Source of the DNA: G965277745 sp965277745
Lineage (GTDB): Bacteria; Pseudomonadota; Gammaproteobacteria; Cardiobacteriales; Cardiobacteriaceae
Direction: 5' to 3'
Length of the DNA: 64,000 nt
NCBI GenBank assembly: GCA_965277745.1
Contig: OZ255837.1
Span: forward strand, 186,001 to 250,000
Positions within the stretch are counted from its first letter, which is position 1. Each line of letters starts with the position of its first letter. Under the pieces are notes generated by a model. The model had not been told where the DNA came from and did no database searches. It saw only the letters and a program-made list of their open reading frames with translations. The translations under genes were made by a program, and so were the position numbers. Shown one piece after another: positions 34,618 to 42,651 of the stretch.

Positions 34618-35433
34618 GGCGTGTTGACATTATTTCTTTTAATCAAATGATGTTATTCTCTTTAGATGAAAAGCATTACGCAAGAACAATATCAATGACT
34701 CCATCCTTACCTTCCCGTTCAGCGCGGTAAGGTATCGATAGCGAATCCGACCCTGATCAACGCCGTTTTGTATGCCGCTGAGAATGGCTGTAAATGGCGG
34801 GCTTTACCCAGAGAATTCGGCAATTGGAACACGATTTACGTGTGTATTCGCCGTTGGGCGGAAAACGGTGTTTTAGACCGTCTGTTCGAAGCCCTTCAGA
34901 GACATCACATCATCCGTATCCGCATCGATTGTCTTGGTTTGGATAGCACATCGATCAAAGTGCACCCCGATGCCATGGGGGCATTAAAAAAAACGGCCCA
35001 CAGTCGATTGGCAAGTCAAGAGGTGGCTTAACCACAAAAATTCATCTGCTATCCGCCAATGACAGATGCGCTCTGAGATTGAGCTTTTCCCCAGGCAATG
35101 CGCATGATGGTGTTGAAGGACGAAAGTTATTGTCTGATTGGGTCGATCGGCCACAAAACCTGCCCTTGGTGATGGATTGTGCTTATGAGGGAGACGAGAC
35201 GCGCCGACTTGCGCTTGACTTTGGTTTTAAGCCTGTCGTTCCTCCCAAATCAAATCGCGTGAAGTCTTGGCAGTATGACAAAGAGATTTACAAACGACGT
35301 AATGAAATCGAGCGTCTTTTTCGCGGATTGAAGGCTTTAGACGGATATTTTCTCGCTTTGAGAAACTTGATATCATGTTCAAAGCATTCATCAAATTTCC
35401 CCTTATCATCGATAGGATCAGTGTCAACAGACC
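34618..35433 (+). mobile_element. IS5-type element with CTAG target duplication, transposase broken
   Basis: An 816-bp element between CTAG copies at 34614-34617 and 35434-35437. The ends are related inverted repeats (GGCGTGTTGACA and TGTCAACAGACC). The transposase is split: AENGCKWRALPREFGNWNTI in one frame (from 34768), DRPQNLPLVMDCAYEGDETR and PPKSNRVKSWQYDKEIYKRR in another (from 35079), and a last piece FRRIFSRFEKLDIMFKAF in a third. An in-frame TGA also follows MKSITQEQYQ at the start. The right end sits exactly at the stop codon of the next gene. A truncated sister copy is at 9384-9729. Confidence 0.88.
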
Positions 35434-36630
35434 CTAGTAACAGAAGCTGTTGTTACCGCCCATGCGAATCAGGTTCGCCTGTAAAACACCTTGCAGATCG
35501 ATCGGGTGCTTTTGCGTACCGGTTCTCAGATCGAAAGGCAACACCTGCTGCAAACCGCCCTGCGAGGTGAGCAACGCCGTCTTACCATCGCCTGTCACCC
35601 ATAGATCGGAAAGTTTGTTGCTTAGCGGGAAATAACGCAAGCGTTCACCCGCATCAAGCGACTGCAAAGCGAGGCCTTCTTCGGTGACGATCACCCACAA
35701 GCGATTGAGCCATCCACCGCGGATTTTACGCACGGCGGACGGCAGACGCGTGGCAACCTGGATCGCCTCGTCACGCAATCTCACCCCGACGAGTTGACTT
35801 CGGCTGTTGGCGTATACCGCCCAACCGCTGTTGGCATCCAGATACGGCGTGATCGCCGGTGCGGCTTCTCCGCCGAAATCGACCGTCCGCCGCAGAACAC
35901 CGGTAGACGGCCGGTACAGATAGGCATGTCTTCCGCTCGCGTCGTTAAAGGTGAGAAGATCCCCTTGGGCATTGACGCTTAACGGCCCGACCCGTTCCCC
36001 AGGGGGCAAGGCCAGAGAATATCGCTGCCAACGGGCGTCGCGTTGGGTGACCCGCAGGCGATAAATCACCGCACGCGAAGGATCGGCAACCCACAAACTG
36101 CCATCGAGCACGGAAAAAACCGGCGGACGGGTTTTATCGAATCGTGCCAGCGCCTTCAAATCGGTCAACGGATAAAGCACCATACGCTGATAGTCAGCAA
36201 GCGCCACGCGATCTTGCATCACCACCAGGAGTTGTTGCCGGTTGGGAATGAAGAACATATCCACAGGTTGCGACGGCAGCGTCAGCCTGAGCCGCTCTTT
36301 TTTCTTCAAATTGAAAAAAAACAGTTGCCGCTGCTGGTAATTGCCATAGGCCATCATCGGAAAATCGCTGGCAATCGAGAGCATGTCAGGCACCATGCCG
36401 AGATCCTGCTGATCCGATTGCTCGCCTCGATCAAGATCAATGACCGCCATGCGCTCGGAGAGACGGTCGCTGACGAAGACGTAGCGCGTCGGAGAATACA
36501 CATAATCCGGTACCCGTTCGTCGTAAAGCGCGATCACCGCGCCTCCCAAAAAGAGGAGGATCGTCGCGAGGGAAAACAAACTCCACCACTGACTGCGTTC
36601 CAAGGCGAATCTTGCGCTTTGCCCGCTCAT
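35434..36630 (-). CDS. Membrane-anchored beta-propeller-like protein of unknown function
   Basis: A 398-residue protein with one N-terminal membrane helix (WSLFSLATILLFLGGAVIAL, about residues 16-35). A periplasmic region of repeated short beta-type blocks follows (YVFVSDRLSERMAVIDLDRG, SLWVADPSRAVIYRL, LWVTGDGKTALLTSQGGL). I recognise no catalytic motif. It starts one base after the stop of the SCO1-TlpA fusion, so the two are co-transcribed and may act together in metal or redox assembly at the membrane (inference). An IS5-type element sits directly behind its TAG without damaging it. Confidence 0.6.
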   Translation of the reverse strand: MSGQSARFALERSQWWSLFSLATILLFLGGAVIALYDERVPDYVYSPTRYVFVSDRLSERMAVIDLDRGEQSDQQDLGMVPDMLSIASDFPMMAYGNYQQRQLFFFNLKKKERLRLTLPSQPVDMFFIPNRQQLLVVMQDRVALADYQRMVLYPLTDLKALARFDKTRPPVFSVLDGSLWVADPSRAVIYRLRVTQRDARWQRYSLALPPGERVGPLSVNAQGDLLTFNDASGRHAYLYRPSTGVLRRTVDFGGEAAPAITPYLDANSGWAVYANSRSQLVGVRLRDEAIQVATRLPSAVRKIRGGWLNRLWVIVTEEGLALQSLDAGERLRYFPLSNKLSDLWVTGDGKTALLTSQGGLQQVLPFDLRTGTQKHPIDLQGVLQANLIRMGGNNSFCY

Positions 36631-36631
36631 C

Positions 36632-37672
36632 TTATTTTCCCGCGCAGATCGCCCACCGTTCGAGCGTTCGCGTCTCCTTGATCACGCCGTTTTTGCTCGC
36701 CACCGGCCGACCATGGAAAAACAGCACGGAAAACGGCAGTCCGACGCCGTGAAATTGGGTGAGAAGATCACCATCGCCCGCCGACTCCGCGCCGAGGTGG
36801 GTGATCCCAAGTCGATCGAATTGTTCACGAATTGCCCGCGGTTTGTCGTCGAGATCGAACACATGGACGGCAAGCGAAGACTGTGCACCGGCAAGCCTGT
36901 CGAGCAGCGGCAGTTCTTTCCGACAGGATACGCACCACAAGGCCCAGAAATTGACCAGAGTCGGACGTTCTTCCTTCTTGTGCAGGAGCGTTTTCAGCGC
37001 CGGTCCGCTACCGGTATAGCGGTTGAATCCTTGCGGCAACGGGCAGTTGTCGCGGTAAGCCACCACGTTATCCTGCCCGCCGCCGGTTTTTCCCCTTGTC
37101 GGTGGCGCTTGCCTTGCCATCACCACGTCGACGCGCTTGACCATTTCCTCGACGTCTGTCTGATAGTCGAAGACATCGATCATGCGGCGTTCGGGGGAGA
37201 GAAAATACAACAAGGTGGAATGATAGACACTGTGTGTCGGCGGTAGATCCGGCGGCGTGACTTCCTCGTCGCCGAAGCGGTAGCCGAAGCTCGCCCCATA
37301 AGCGTCCGCCATTTCCTTGAGGGTGCGGTAATCGGCGGTGAGGCCGACGATACGCGGATCGAAATACTGCACGTATTTGCTCAAGCGCTCCTGCGTATCG
37401 TTGCTCGGATCGATGCTGACAAACAGCGGCTGGACAAGATCCGGGTGTTCGATTTTTTTCAAAATTTTGGCGATTTTATACAGGGTGGTCGGACAAATAT
37501 CCGGGCAGGAAGTGTAGCCGAAGGCAAGCAAGAGATACTTGCCGGAAAAGTCGCGATCCGTGACTTGCCCTTCTGGTCCCTGTAAAGAGAAAGCATAGGG
37601 TGTTTGCGCGGCAAGCAACGGGGATACGCTGCATAACCCCCACAGGCAGAACAAGAACACGCTTCTCACCAT
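36632..37672 (-). CDS. SCO1/SenC copper chaperone fused to a TlpA-like thioredoxin
   Basis: A 346-residue exported protein with an N-terminal signal peptide (FLFCLWGLCSVSPLLAA). The first module is a SCO1/SenC domain with copper-binding CxxxC at C56 and C60 (GYTSCPDICPTT) and the ligand histidine at H151 (SVYHSTLLYF). The second module, from about residue 205, is a TlpA/ResE-like thioredoxin with WCVSC at 247-250. SCO proteins load Cu into the CuA site of cytochrome oxidase, and a thioredoxin partner keeps their cysteines reduced. Here both functions appear in one chain. No cox genes are nearby. Confidence 0.82.
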   Translation of the reverse strand: MVRSVFLFCLWGLCSVSPLLAAQTPYAFSLQGPEGQVTDRDFSGKYLLLAFGYTSCPDICPTTLYKIAKILKKIEHPDLVQPLFVSIDPSNDTQERLSKYVQYFDPRIVGLTADYRTLKEMADAYGASFGYRFGDEEVTPPDLPPTHSVYHSTLLYFLSPERRMIDVFDYQTDVEEMVKRVDVVMARQAPPTRGKTGGGQDNVVAYRDNCPLPQGFNRYTGSGPALKTLLHKKEERPTLVNFWALWCVSCRKELPLLDRLAGAQSSLAVHVFDLDDKPRAIREQFDRLGITHLGAESAGDGDLLTQFHGVGLPFSVLFFHGRPVASKNGVIKETRTLERWAICAGK

Positions 37673-37809
37673 TCATCTCACCCAACGCGCCAAACCTGCC
37701 TGCATTATACCTGCATTATACGTGAAACGCGACAGCACTATTCCCCGCTTCCCCTTGACCACGCCCTGTCAAATCGGGAGAATGGCCGGATTGTCACAAA
37801 AGCCGCGTC

Positions 37810-39339
37810 ATGTCCGACTATCTCGAAAAAATTCTCACCGCGCCAGTATATGACGTGGCGATAGAGTCTCCCCTCGATCCCCTGCCCCGCCTGTCCGCGC
37901 GGCTCGGTCACACAATACTCAGTAAACGCGAAGATTTACAACCCGTTTTTTCCTTCAAGTGCCGTGGCGCTTACAACAGGATGTACCACTTGAGCGCCGC
38001 GGAACGCGCCGCTGGCGTAATTACCTCCTCGGCAGGCAACCATGCCCAGGGGGTGGCGCTCGCGGCGAACAAACTCGGCGTCGACGCGTTCATCGTGATG
38101 CCGACCACCACACCGGGGATCAAGGTGGACGCCGTGCGCCGTCTCGGCGGTACGCACGTCAAGATCATTCTCCACGGCGATTTCTACGATGAAGCTTCGT
38201 GCAAAGCCCACGAGCTGATGGAAAAGCACGGCTACACTTACATCCATCCTTTCGACGACCCTTACACGATTGCCGGACAAGGCACCATCGGTCTCGAACT
38301 TTTACGCGCACACCCGCGCAAGATCGACGCGATTTTCGTCCCGGTCGGTGGTGGCGGTCTGTTCGCCGGTATCGCTGTCCTGGTCAAATCCTTGCGCCCG
38401 GATATCCGGCTGATCGGTGTTGAACCACGTGATGCCGCCTCGATGAGCAACGCGCTACACCATGGGGAACGCCAGACACTGGAACAAGTCGGCATTTTCG
38501 CCGATGGCGTCGCGGTCAAACAGCCCGGAGAAATCACCTACGCACTGATCCGTCGGTACGCGGACGATTTCATCACGGTCGAGACCGACGAAATCTGCGC
38601 CGCGATGAAAGATCTTTTCGACGATACTCGTGCGATCGCCGAACCTTCCGGCGCGCTCGCCACCGCCGGCCTGAAAAAATGGTCGGCGAGGCAGAACGAG
38701 AAAAACATGACGCTGATCGGGATTCTCTCCGGCGCCAACCTCAATTTCGACCGCCTGCGTTATGTCGCCGAACGCGCCGAAATCGGCGAACACCGCGAAG
38801 GGCTTGTCGCCGTGACCATTCCCGAACGGCCCGGCGCCTTTCTTCACTTCTGCGAACTGATCGGTAAAGGGCATATTGTCAGCGAATTCAACTACCGCTA
38901 CCAGGATGCGCGAAAAGCGGAGATTTTCGTCGGGCTATCTCTTAGCAATGGCCCGCAACAGCTCACCGAGTTGATCGCATCCCTGAGCGCAGCCGGTTAC
39001 CCCGCCGCGAACCTGACGCAAAACGAACTGGCCAAAGAACACCTGCGCTACATGATCGGCGGCAACGCGCCGGAACTTGTCGACGAATATCTCTTCGGTT
39101 TCGGCTTTCCCGAACGTCCGGGGGCGCTGCTCCATTTTCTGCGCACCCTCGGCGAGCGCTTCAATATCAGCCTCTTTCACTACCGCAACCACGGCTCGGA
39201 TTATGGGCGCGTGCTGTGCGGCATTCAGGCCGACGACCACGCTTCGCTGAAAAACCACCTCGACCGGATCGGTTACGACTACAAGGAAGAGACCGACAAT
39301 CCCGCTTATCGCCGTTTTCTCTCAACTTCCTCACGGTAA
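37810..39339 (+). CDS. ilvA: Threonine ammonia-lyase, biosynthetic
   Basis: A 509-residue PLP enzyme making 2-oxobutanoate from threonine, the first step of isoleucine synthesis. The PLP lysine is in VFSFKCRGAYNRM, the phosphate loop in VGGGGLFAG, and SSAGNHAQGVALAA is conserved. Two ACT-like regulatory repeats follow (VAVTIPERPGAFLHFCELIG and LFGFGFPERPGALLHFLRTL), as in the isoleucine-inhibited biosynthetic form. No leader peptide is obvious upstream. It is divergent from the SCO1-TlpA gene. Confidence 0.95.
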   Translation: MSDYLEKILTAPVYDVAIESPLDPLPRLSARLGHTILSKREDLQPVFSFKCRGAYNRMYHLSAAERAAGVITSSAGNHAQGVALAANKLGVDAFIVMPTTTPGIKVDAVRRLGGTHVKIILHGDFYDEASCKAHELMEKHGYTYIHPFDDPYTIAGQGTIGLELLRAHPRKIDAIFVPVGGGGLFAGIAVLVKSLRPDIRLIGVEPRDAASMSNALHHGERQTLEQVGIFADGVAVKQPGEITYALIRRYADDFITVETDEICAAMKDLFDDTRAIAEPSGALATAGLKKWSARQNEKNMTLIGILSGANLNFDRLRYVAERAEIGEHREGLVAVTIPERPGAFLHFCELIGKGHIVSEFNYRYQDARKAEIFVGLSLSNGPQQLTELIASLSAAGYPAANLTQNELAKEHLRYMIGGNAPELVDEYLFGFGFPERPGALLHFLRTLGERFNISLFHYRNHGSDYGRVLCGIQADDHASLKNHLDRIGYDYKEETDNPAYRRFLSTSSR

Positions 39340-39673
39340 CGAGCCGAGCCTCTGGCGAACGACGATTGTCCGCCGCCGTTCGCGATGATCGTAAGGAATC
39401 GTCGTCACCATTTCCCTCACCACCCGTCTTGACTTGCCGTTTTCGCAGCAGGTCTTGCGCACAACTCATCACCACCGCGCGCCGGTAGGGAGCAGGCGAA
39501 ATCGGCGACGCTCTCATCGCAACCGGGGGCAGGATCTTTTACCGATACGGCGGACAATCGATTGAAAGGCCGCTCACCTCCGCCGGGCCATCGGCTTTTT
39601 TACGCGGCAAAGGGAAAAATCACGATTGGGGAAACCCTTCGTTTTCTCTTACGCCATCCTTTATGACGCGCCG
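39340..39673. other. 334-bp gap between convergent ilvA and rppH
   Basis: No gene is supported. A weak hairpin (CCG/CGG arms around 39566-39592) followed by six T at 39597-39602 may terminate ilvA transcription. The rest is unremarkable. Confidence 0.4.
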
Positions 39674-40318
39674 TTAATATCTGCCCGGTATACCATCGAC
39701 GGGGCACATTTCTTGCTGGCTGCCATCGGCGTGCATGGCGCTTGGTAAATGACGGCGTCTTGACTTTTTTCCGCCACGCGGCGCCATCTTTCCCGGTTTG
39801 TCGCACAGTACCGCCGGAAAGCGCCTGGCAAGTTCTTCAAGCGCCTGCCGATATACCTTGCGTTTGAAATACACCACCTGATCGGCAGGCAGCCAGTAAT
39901 CGATCCAGCACCAGTCATCAAATTCCGGGGAAGTGCCGGCTTGCAGATCGAACGCCACGGAAGATTCGTCGCGCAACCGCAACAGAAACCATTTCTGCTT
40001 CTGCCCGAGGCACTGCACGAGACCCGGCTGCCGCCCGCGTCTGTAGCGGATCGGCAGGCGATAACACAACCAGGTGTGGGTTGCCCCGAGGACTTCGACT
40101 TGTTCGGCGTGCAACCCCGTCTCCTCATGCAACTCGCGCAGCATGCCTTCTTCGCTGGATTCCCCCGCGTTCAACCCGCCCTGGGGAAACTGCCACGTGT
40201 CCTGGCCACGGCGTTTACCCCAGAACGCCTGCCCGCCGGCGTTCAAAATGATGATCCCGACATTGTAACGATATCCCCGCGCATCGAAGATATTGTCTTC
40301 GTTGTTTTCATTGTCCAT
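39674..40318 (-). CDS. rppH: RNA pyrophosphohydrolase RppH (Nudix)
   Basis: A 214-residue Nudix hydrolase that removes pyrophosphate from 5'-triphosphate mRNA ends, starting decay. It has the RppH pattern YRYNVGIIILNAGGQAFWGK, the Nudix box from GGLNAGESSEEGMLRE to LHEETGL, and YWLPADQVVYFKRKVYRQAL. I start at ATG 40318 (MDNENN). GTG 40324 is an alternative. The protein has an N-terminal extension of about 12 residues and a basic C-terminal tail (PRGGKKSRRRH) compared with the E. coli enzyme. Confidence 0.93.
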   Translation of the reverse strand: MDNENNEDNIFDARGYRYNVGIIILNAGGQAFWGKRRGQDTWQFPQGGLNAGESSEEGMLRELHEETGLHAEQVEVLGATHTWLCYRLPIRYRRGRQPGLVQCLGQKQKWFLLRLRDESSVAFDLQAGTSPEFDDWCWIDYWLPADQVVYFKRKVYRQALEELARRFPAVLCDKPGKMAPRGGKKSRRRHLPSAMHADGSQQEMCPVDGIPGRY

Positions 40319-40625
40319 GACCACATTTTTTCATAAGCCCGTGAAAAGCACAATTGTTCCGTGCAAAGAAAGCATACTCAATCCGTCGAACACATTTGCT
40401 CGTTCTCCGCAACAAGCAAGAATTTTCATCCATTCAAGGGATATCCGTCTGCCTGTGTCGGTTCCTCGAACCAAGCGATAGGCAAGGATCGAAGTGCGCG
40501 CCAATCTCCGGCACCGCCCCCTAGAATATCGGGGCGCCATGATCGGACAGCCGGCGCGGCGCAACCATAACGGCTTCGGCGGCGAAGCGAAGCCATTTCT
40601 TATCGTGCTTGCGATTGGGTGGCGA
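40319..40625. other. Gap between rppH and the bacterioferritin genes
   Basis: About 307 bp with no gene I can support. It should contain the rppH promoter and the end of the bfr transcript. I saw no clear terminator hairpin with a T-run. Confidence 0.35.
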
Positions 40626-41108
40626 TCAGTCGTCGTCTTGTGAGGCGACGGCGCTCTGGAGAAAATTGGCCAATCCGATCTCTTTGATCTGAGTTATCTG
40701 CTCTTCTAGCCAGTCGAGATGCTTTTCCGTGTCCGCGAGTTGCCCATCCAACAGTTGCCGCGAGACGTAATCACCGACTTCTTCACAATGCCTGATTGCC
40801 TGGCGTTGCACTTTATGCTGGTCACGCACGGCCCGTTGTTCGCAAGAAAGCGCCTCGCGGACATCTTGACCGATCGACAGCTTGTCGAAAGTCTTCAGAT
40901 TCGGCAGGCCTTCGAGAAAAAAAATCCGTTCGATCAGCACATCGGCATGTTTCATCGCACAGATCGCCTGCTGGTAGAGTATTTTACCGAGAGCATCATA
41001 GCCCCAGTTTTTCTGCATGCGCGCATGCAGGAAATGCTGATTGATCTGGGCCAGTTCACAGCGCAACACCTGATTGAGTTTCTGATGAACGTTCGCTTCG
41101 GCTTTCAT
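40626..41108 (-). CDS. bfr: Bacterioferritin subunit, haem-ligand type with defective ferroxidase site
   Basis: A 160-residue four-helix-bundle iron-storage subunit. Haem-binding Met52 is kept (AICAMKHAD). Of the six di-iron ligands of E. coli Bfr, E18, H54 and H130 remain, but E51 is Ala, E94 is Val and E127 is Thr. It should therefore bind haem at the subunit interface but not oxidise iron efficiently. The partner gene upstream (41122-41586, 13 bp gap) has the opposite pattern, so the two probably assemble into mixed shells, as reported for two-subunit bacterioferritins. Start at 41108 (MKAEAN). Confidence 0.9.
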   Translation of the reverse strand: MKAEANVHQKLNQVLRCELAQINQHFLHARMQKNWGYDALGKILYQQAICAMKHADVLIERIFFLEGLPNLKTFDKLSIGQDVREALSCEQRAVRDQHKVQRQAIRHCEEVGDYVSRQLLDGQLADTEKHLDWLEEQITQIKEIGLANFLQSAVASQDDD

Positions 41109-41121
41109 GAGACGCTCTGGT

Positions 41122-41586
41122 TTATTTCTGACTCTGTAGATAATTTTCCAGTCCCATCTCGTCAATTTGGCGTAGTTGTTGTTCCAGCCAGTGGGCATGG
41201 TCTTGTTCGGTATCCTCGAGCTGAGCGACGAGCATCTGGCGGGTAACGTAATCCTGACATTCTTCGCACAAAGCGATGCCGCGCTTGAGATTGTCACGCA
41301 CGCGATATTCGAGGGCGAGGTCATTTTCCAACATGCCGCGCACATCGCTGCCGATCGCAAGCGCCTCCGGAGCCATCACCGGTATCCCTTCCAGAAAAAG
41401 TACACGATCAATGATCTGCTTGGCGTGTTCTGTTTCATGGGTCATTTCATGGTCGTTCGCCGCGAACAGTTTTTGATATCCCCAGTCCTGGTACATACGG
41501 GCATGGATAAAATACTGATCGCGGGCGGCCAATTCTCCGGCGATCATTTCGTTGAGGTAAGCGATGACTTCTGGATTTCCTTTCAT
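41122..41586 (-). CDS. bfr: Bacterioferritin subunit, ferroxidase type lacking the haem methionine
   Basis: A 154-residue bacterioferritin. All ferroxidase ligands are conserved (E18, E51, H54, the glutamate in DLALEYRV, and E127/H130 in TEQDHAHWL), but the haem-ligand Met52 is Thr (THETEHAKQ). It should oxidise and store iron without binding haem by itself, complementing the downstream subunit. The start is ATG 41586 (MKGNPE). It lies 36 bp downstream of pyrC on the same strand and may have its own promoter there, but I see no clear Fur box. Confidence 0.9.
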   Translation of the reverse strand: MKGNPEVIAYLNEMIAGELAARDQYFIHARMYQDWGYQKLFAANDHEMTHETEHAKQIIDRVLFLEGIPVMAPEALAIGSDVRGMLENDLALEYRVRDNLKRGIALCEECQDYVTRQMLVAQLEDTEQDHAHWLEQQLRQIDEMGLENYLQSQK

Positions 41587-41622
41587 TTTCACGTTCCTGA
41601 TCAAGGGTCATACAACGACATT

Positions 41623-42651
41623 CTACCGCAATTGCCATGGCCAGTCCTGTCCGGCCGCGAGCGGTACGACGCTTTCTTCGCCATATGGTAATTCGGCCGG
41701 GACGGCGCTCTTCTCGCGACGCAACACGATGTGACCCTTGTTCTCTGGCAGTCCGTAATAGCGGGCGCCGAAACGGCAGGCGAAATCCTCGAGTTTGTCC
41801 AGCGCGCCGGCGCGATCAAAAACCGCGGCGTACAAGGCCGGCGCATGGAAGGCGCTGTAACAACCGGCGCAGCCACAGTCGCTTTCCTTGTCGCCACGGG
41901 GATGCGGCGCACTGTCGGTGCCGAGGAAAAAACGCGGATCGCCGCTGGTCGCGGCTTTCACCAACGCCTGCCGGTCGGCTTCCGTCTTCAAGATCGGCAG
42001 GCAATAATCGTGCGGTTTGAGCCCGCCGAGAAGCAGACGATTACGGGTAAACAGCAAATGCTGCGGGGTTATCGTCGCGGCCAGGTTGTTGTCTTGGCTC
42101 GCTACATACCGAGTCGCTTTCGCGGTGGTAATATGCTCAAGAACCATTTTCAAGGCGGGGAAACGACGCCGCAGCGGAATCAGTACCTGATCGAGGAAAA
42201 CCGATTCGCGATCGAAAATGTCCACCGCCGGATCGTTCACCTCGCCATGCATAAGAAACAACAAACCCGCTTCCTCCATCGCTTCCAGTAGCGGATAAAG
42301 CGACTCGATATAGGTAACGCCCGCAGCGGAATTGGTCGTTACCCCTCGTGGATATAATTTTACCGCCACCACCCCTTGCGCCTTCGCTTGGTAAATCACC
42401 CGCGGCGTCAAGTTCATACTGCAATAAAGGCTCATCAGCGGGGTGAAACTACGTCCTTTCGGAACCGCCGCCAGAATGCGCTCGCGATAGGCGGCCACTG
42501 CCTCAAGGCTATCCACCGCCGGATTCAGGTTCGGCATCACCAGTGCCCGCGAACACCAGGCGCTACTGTCAAGCACGGTTCTCGCAAGGGCCTTGCCATC
42601 GCGCAGATGCACATGCATATCATCACAACGCGGCAAGATCAGTTCTTGCAT
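41623..42651 (-). CDS. pyrC: Dihydroorotase, class II
   Basis: A 342-residue zinc amidohydrolase forming dihydroorotate in pyrimidine synthesis. Metal ligands are seen in DDMHVHLRDG. The carboxylated lysine is in VVAVKLYPRG, further histidines in LLFLMHGEV and VLEHITT, and the catalytic aspartate in FFLGTDSAPH. Length matches E. coli PyrC. The start at 42651 (MQELIL) overlaps the end of the upstream M61 peptidase gene by 13 bp. A longer upstream frame lies inside that gene and is rejected. Confidence 0.95.
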   Translation of the reverse strand: MQELILPRCDDMHVHLRDGKALARTVLDSSAWCSRALVMPNLNPAVDSLEAVAAYRERILAAVPKGRSFTPLMSLYCSMNLTPRVIYQAKAQGVVAVKLYPRGVTTNSAAGVTYIESLYPLLEAMEEAGLLFLMHGEVNDPAVDIFDRESVFLDQVLIPLRRRFPALKMVLEHITTAKATRYVASQDNNLAATITPQHLLFTRNRLLLGGLKPHDYCLPILKTEADRQALVKAATSGDPRFFLGTDSAPHPRGDKESDCGCAGCYSAFHAPALYAAVFDRAGALDKLEDFACRFGARYYGLPENKGHIVLRREKSAVPAELPYGEESVVPLAAGQDWPWQLR

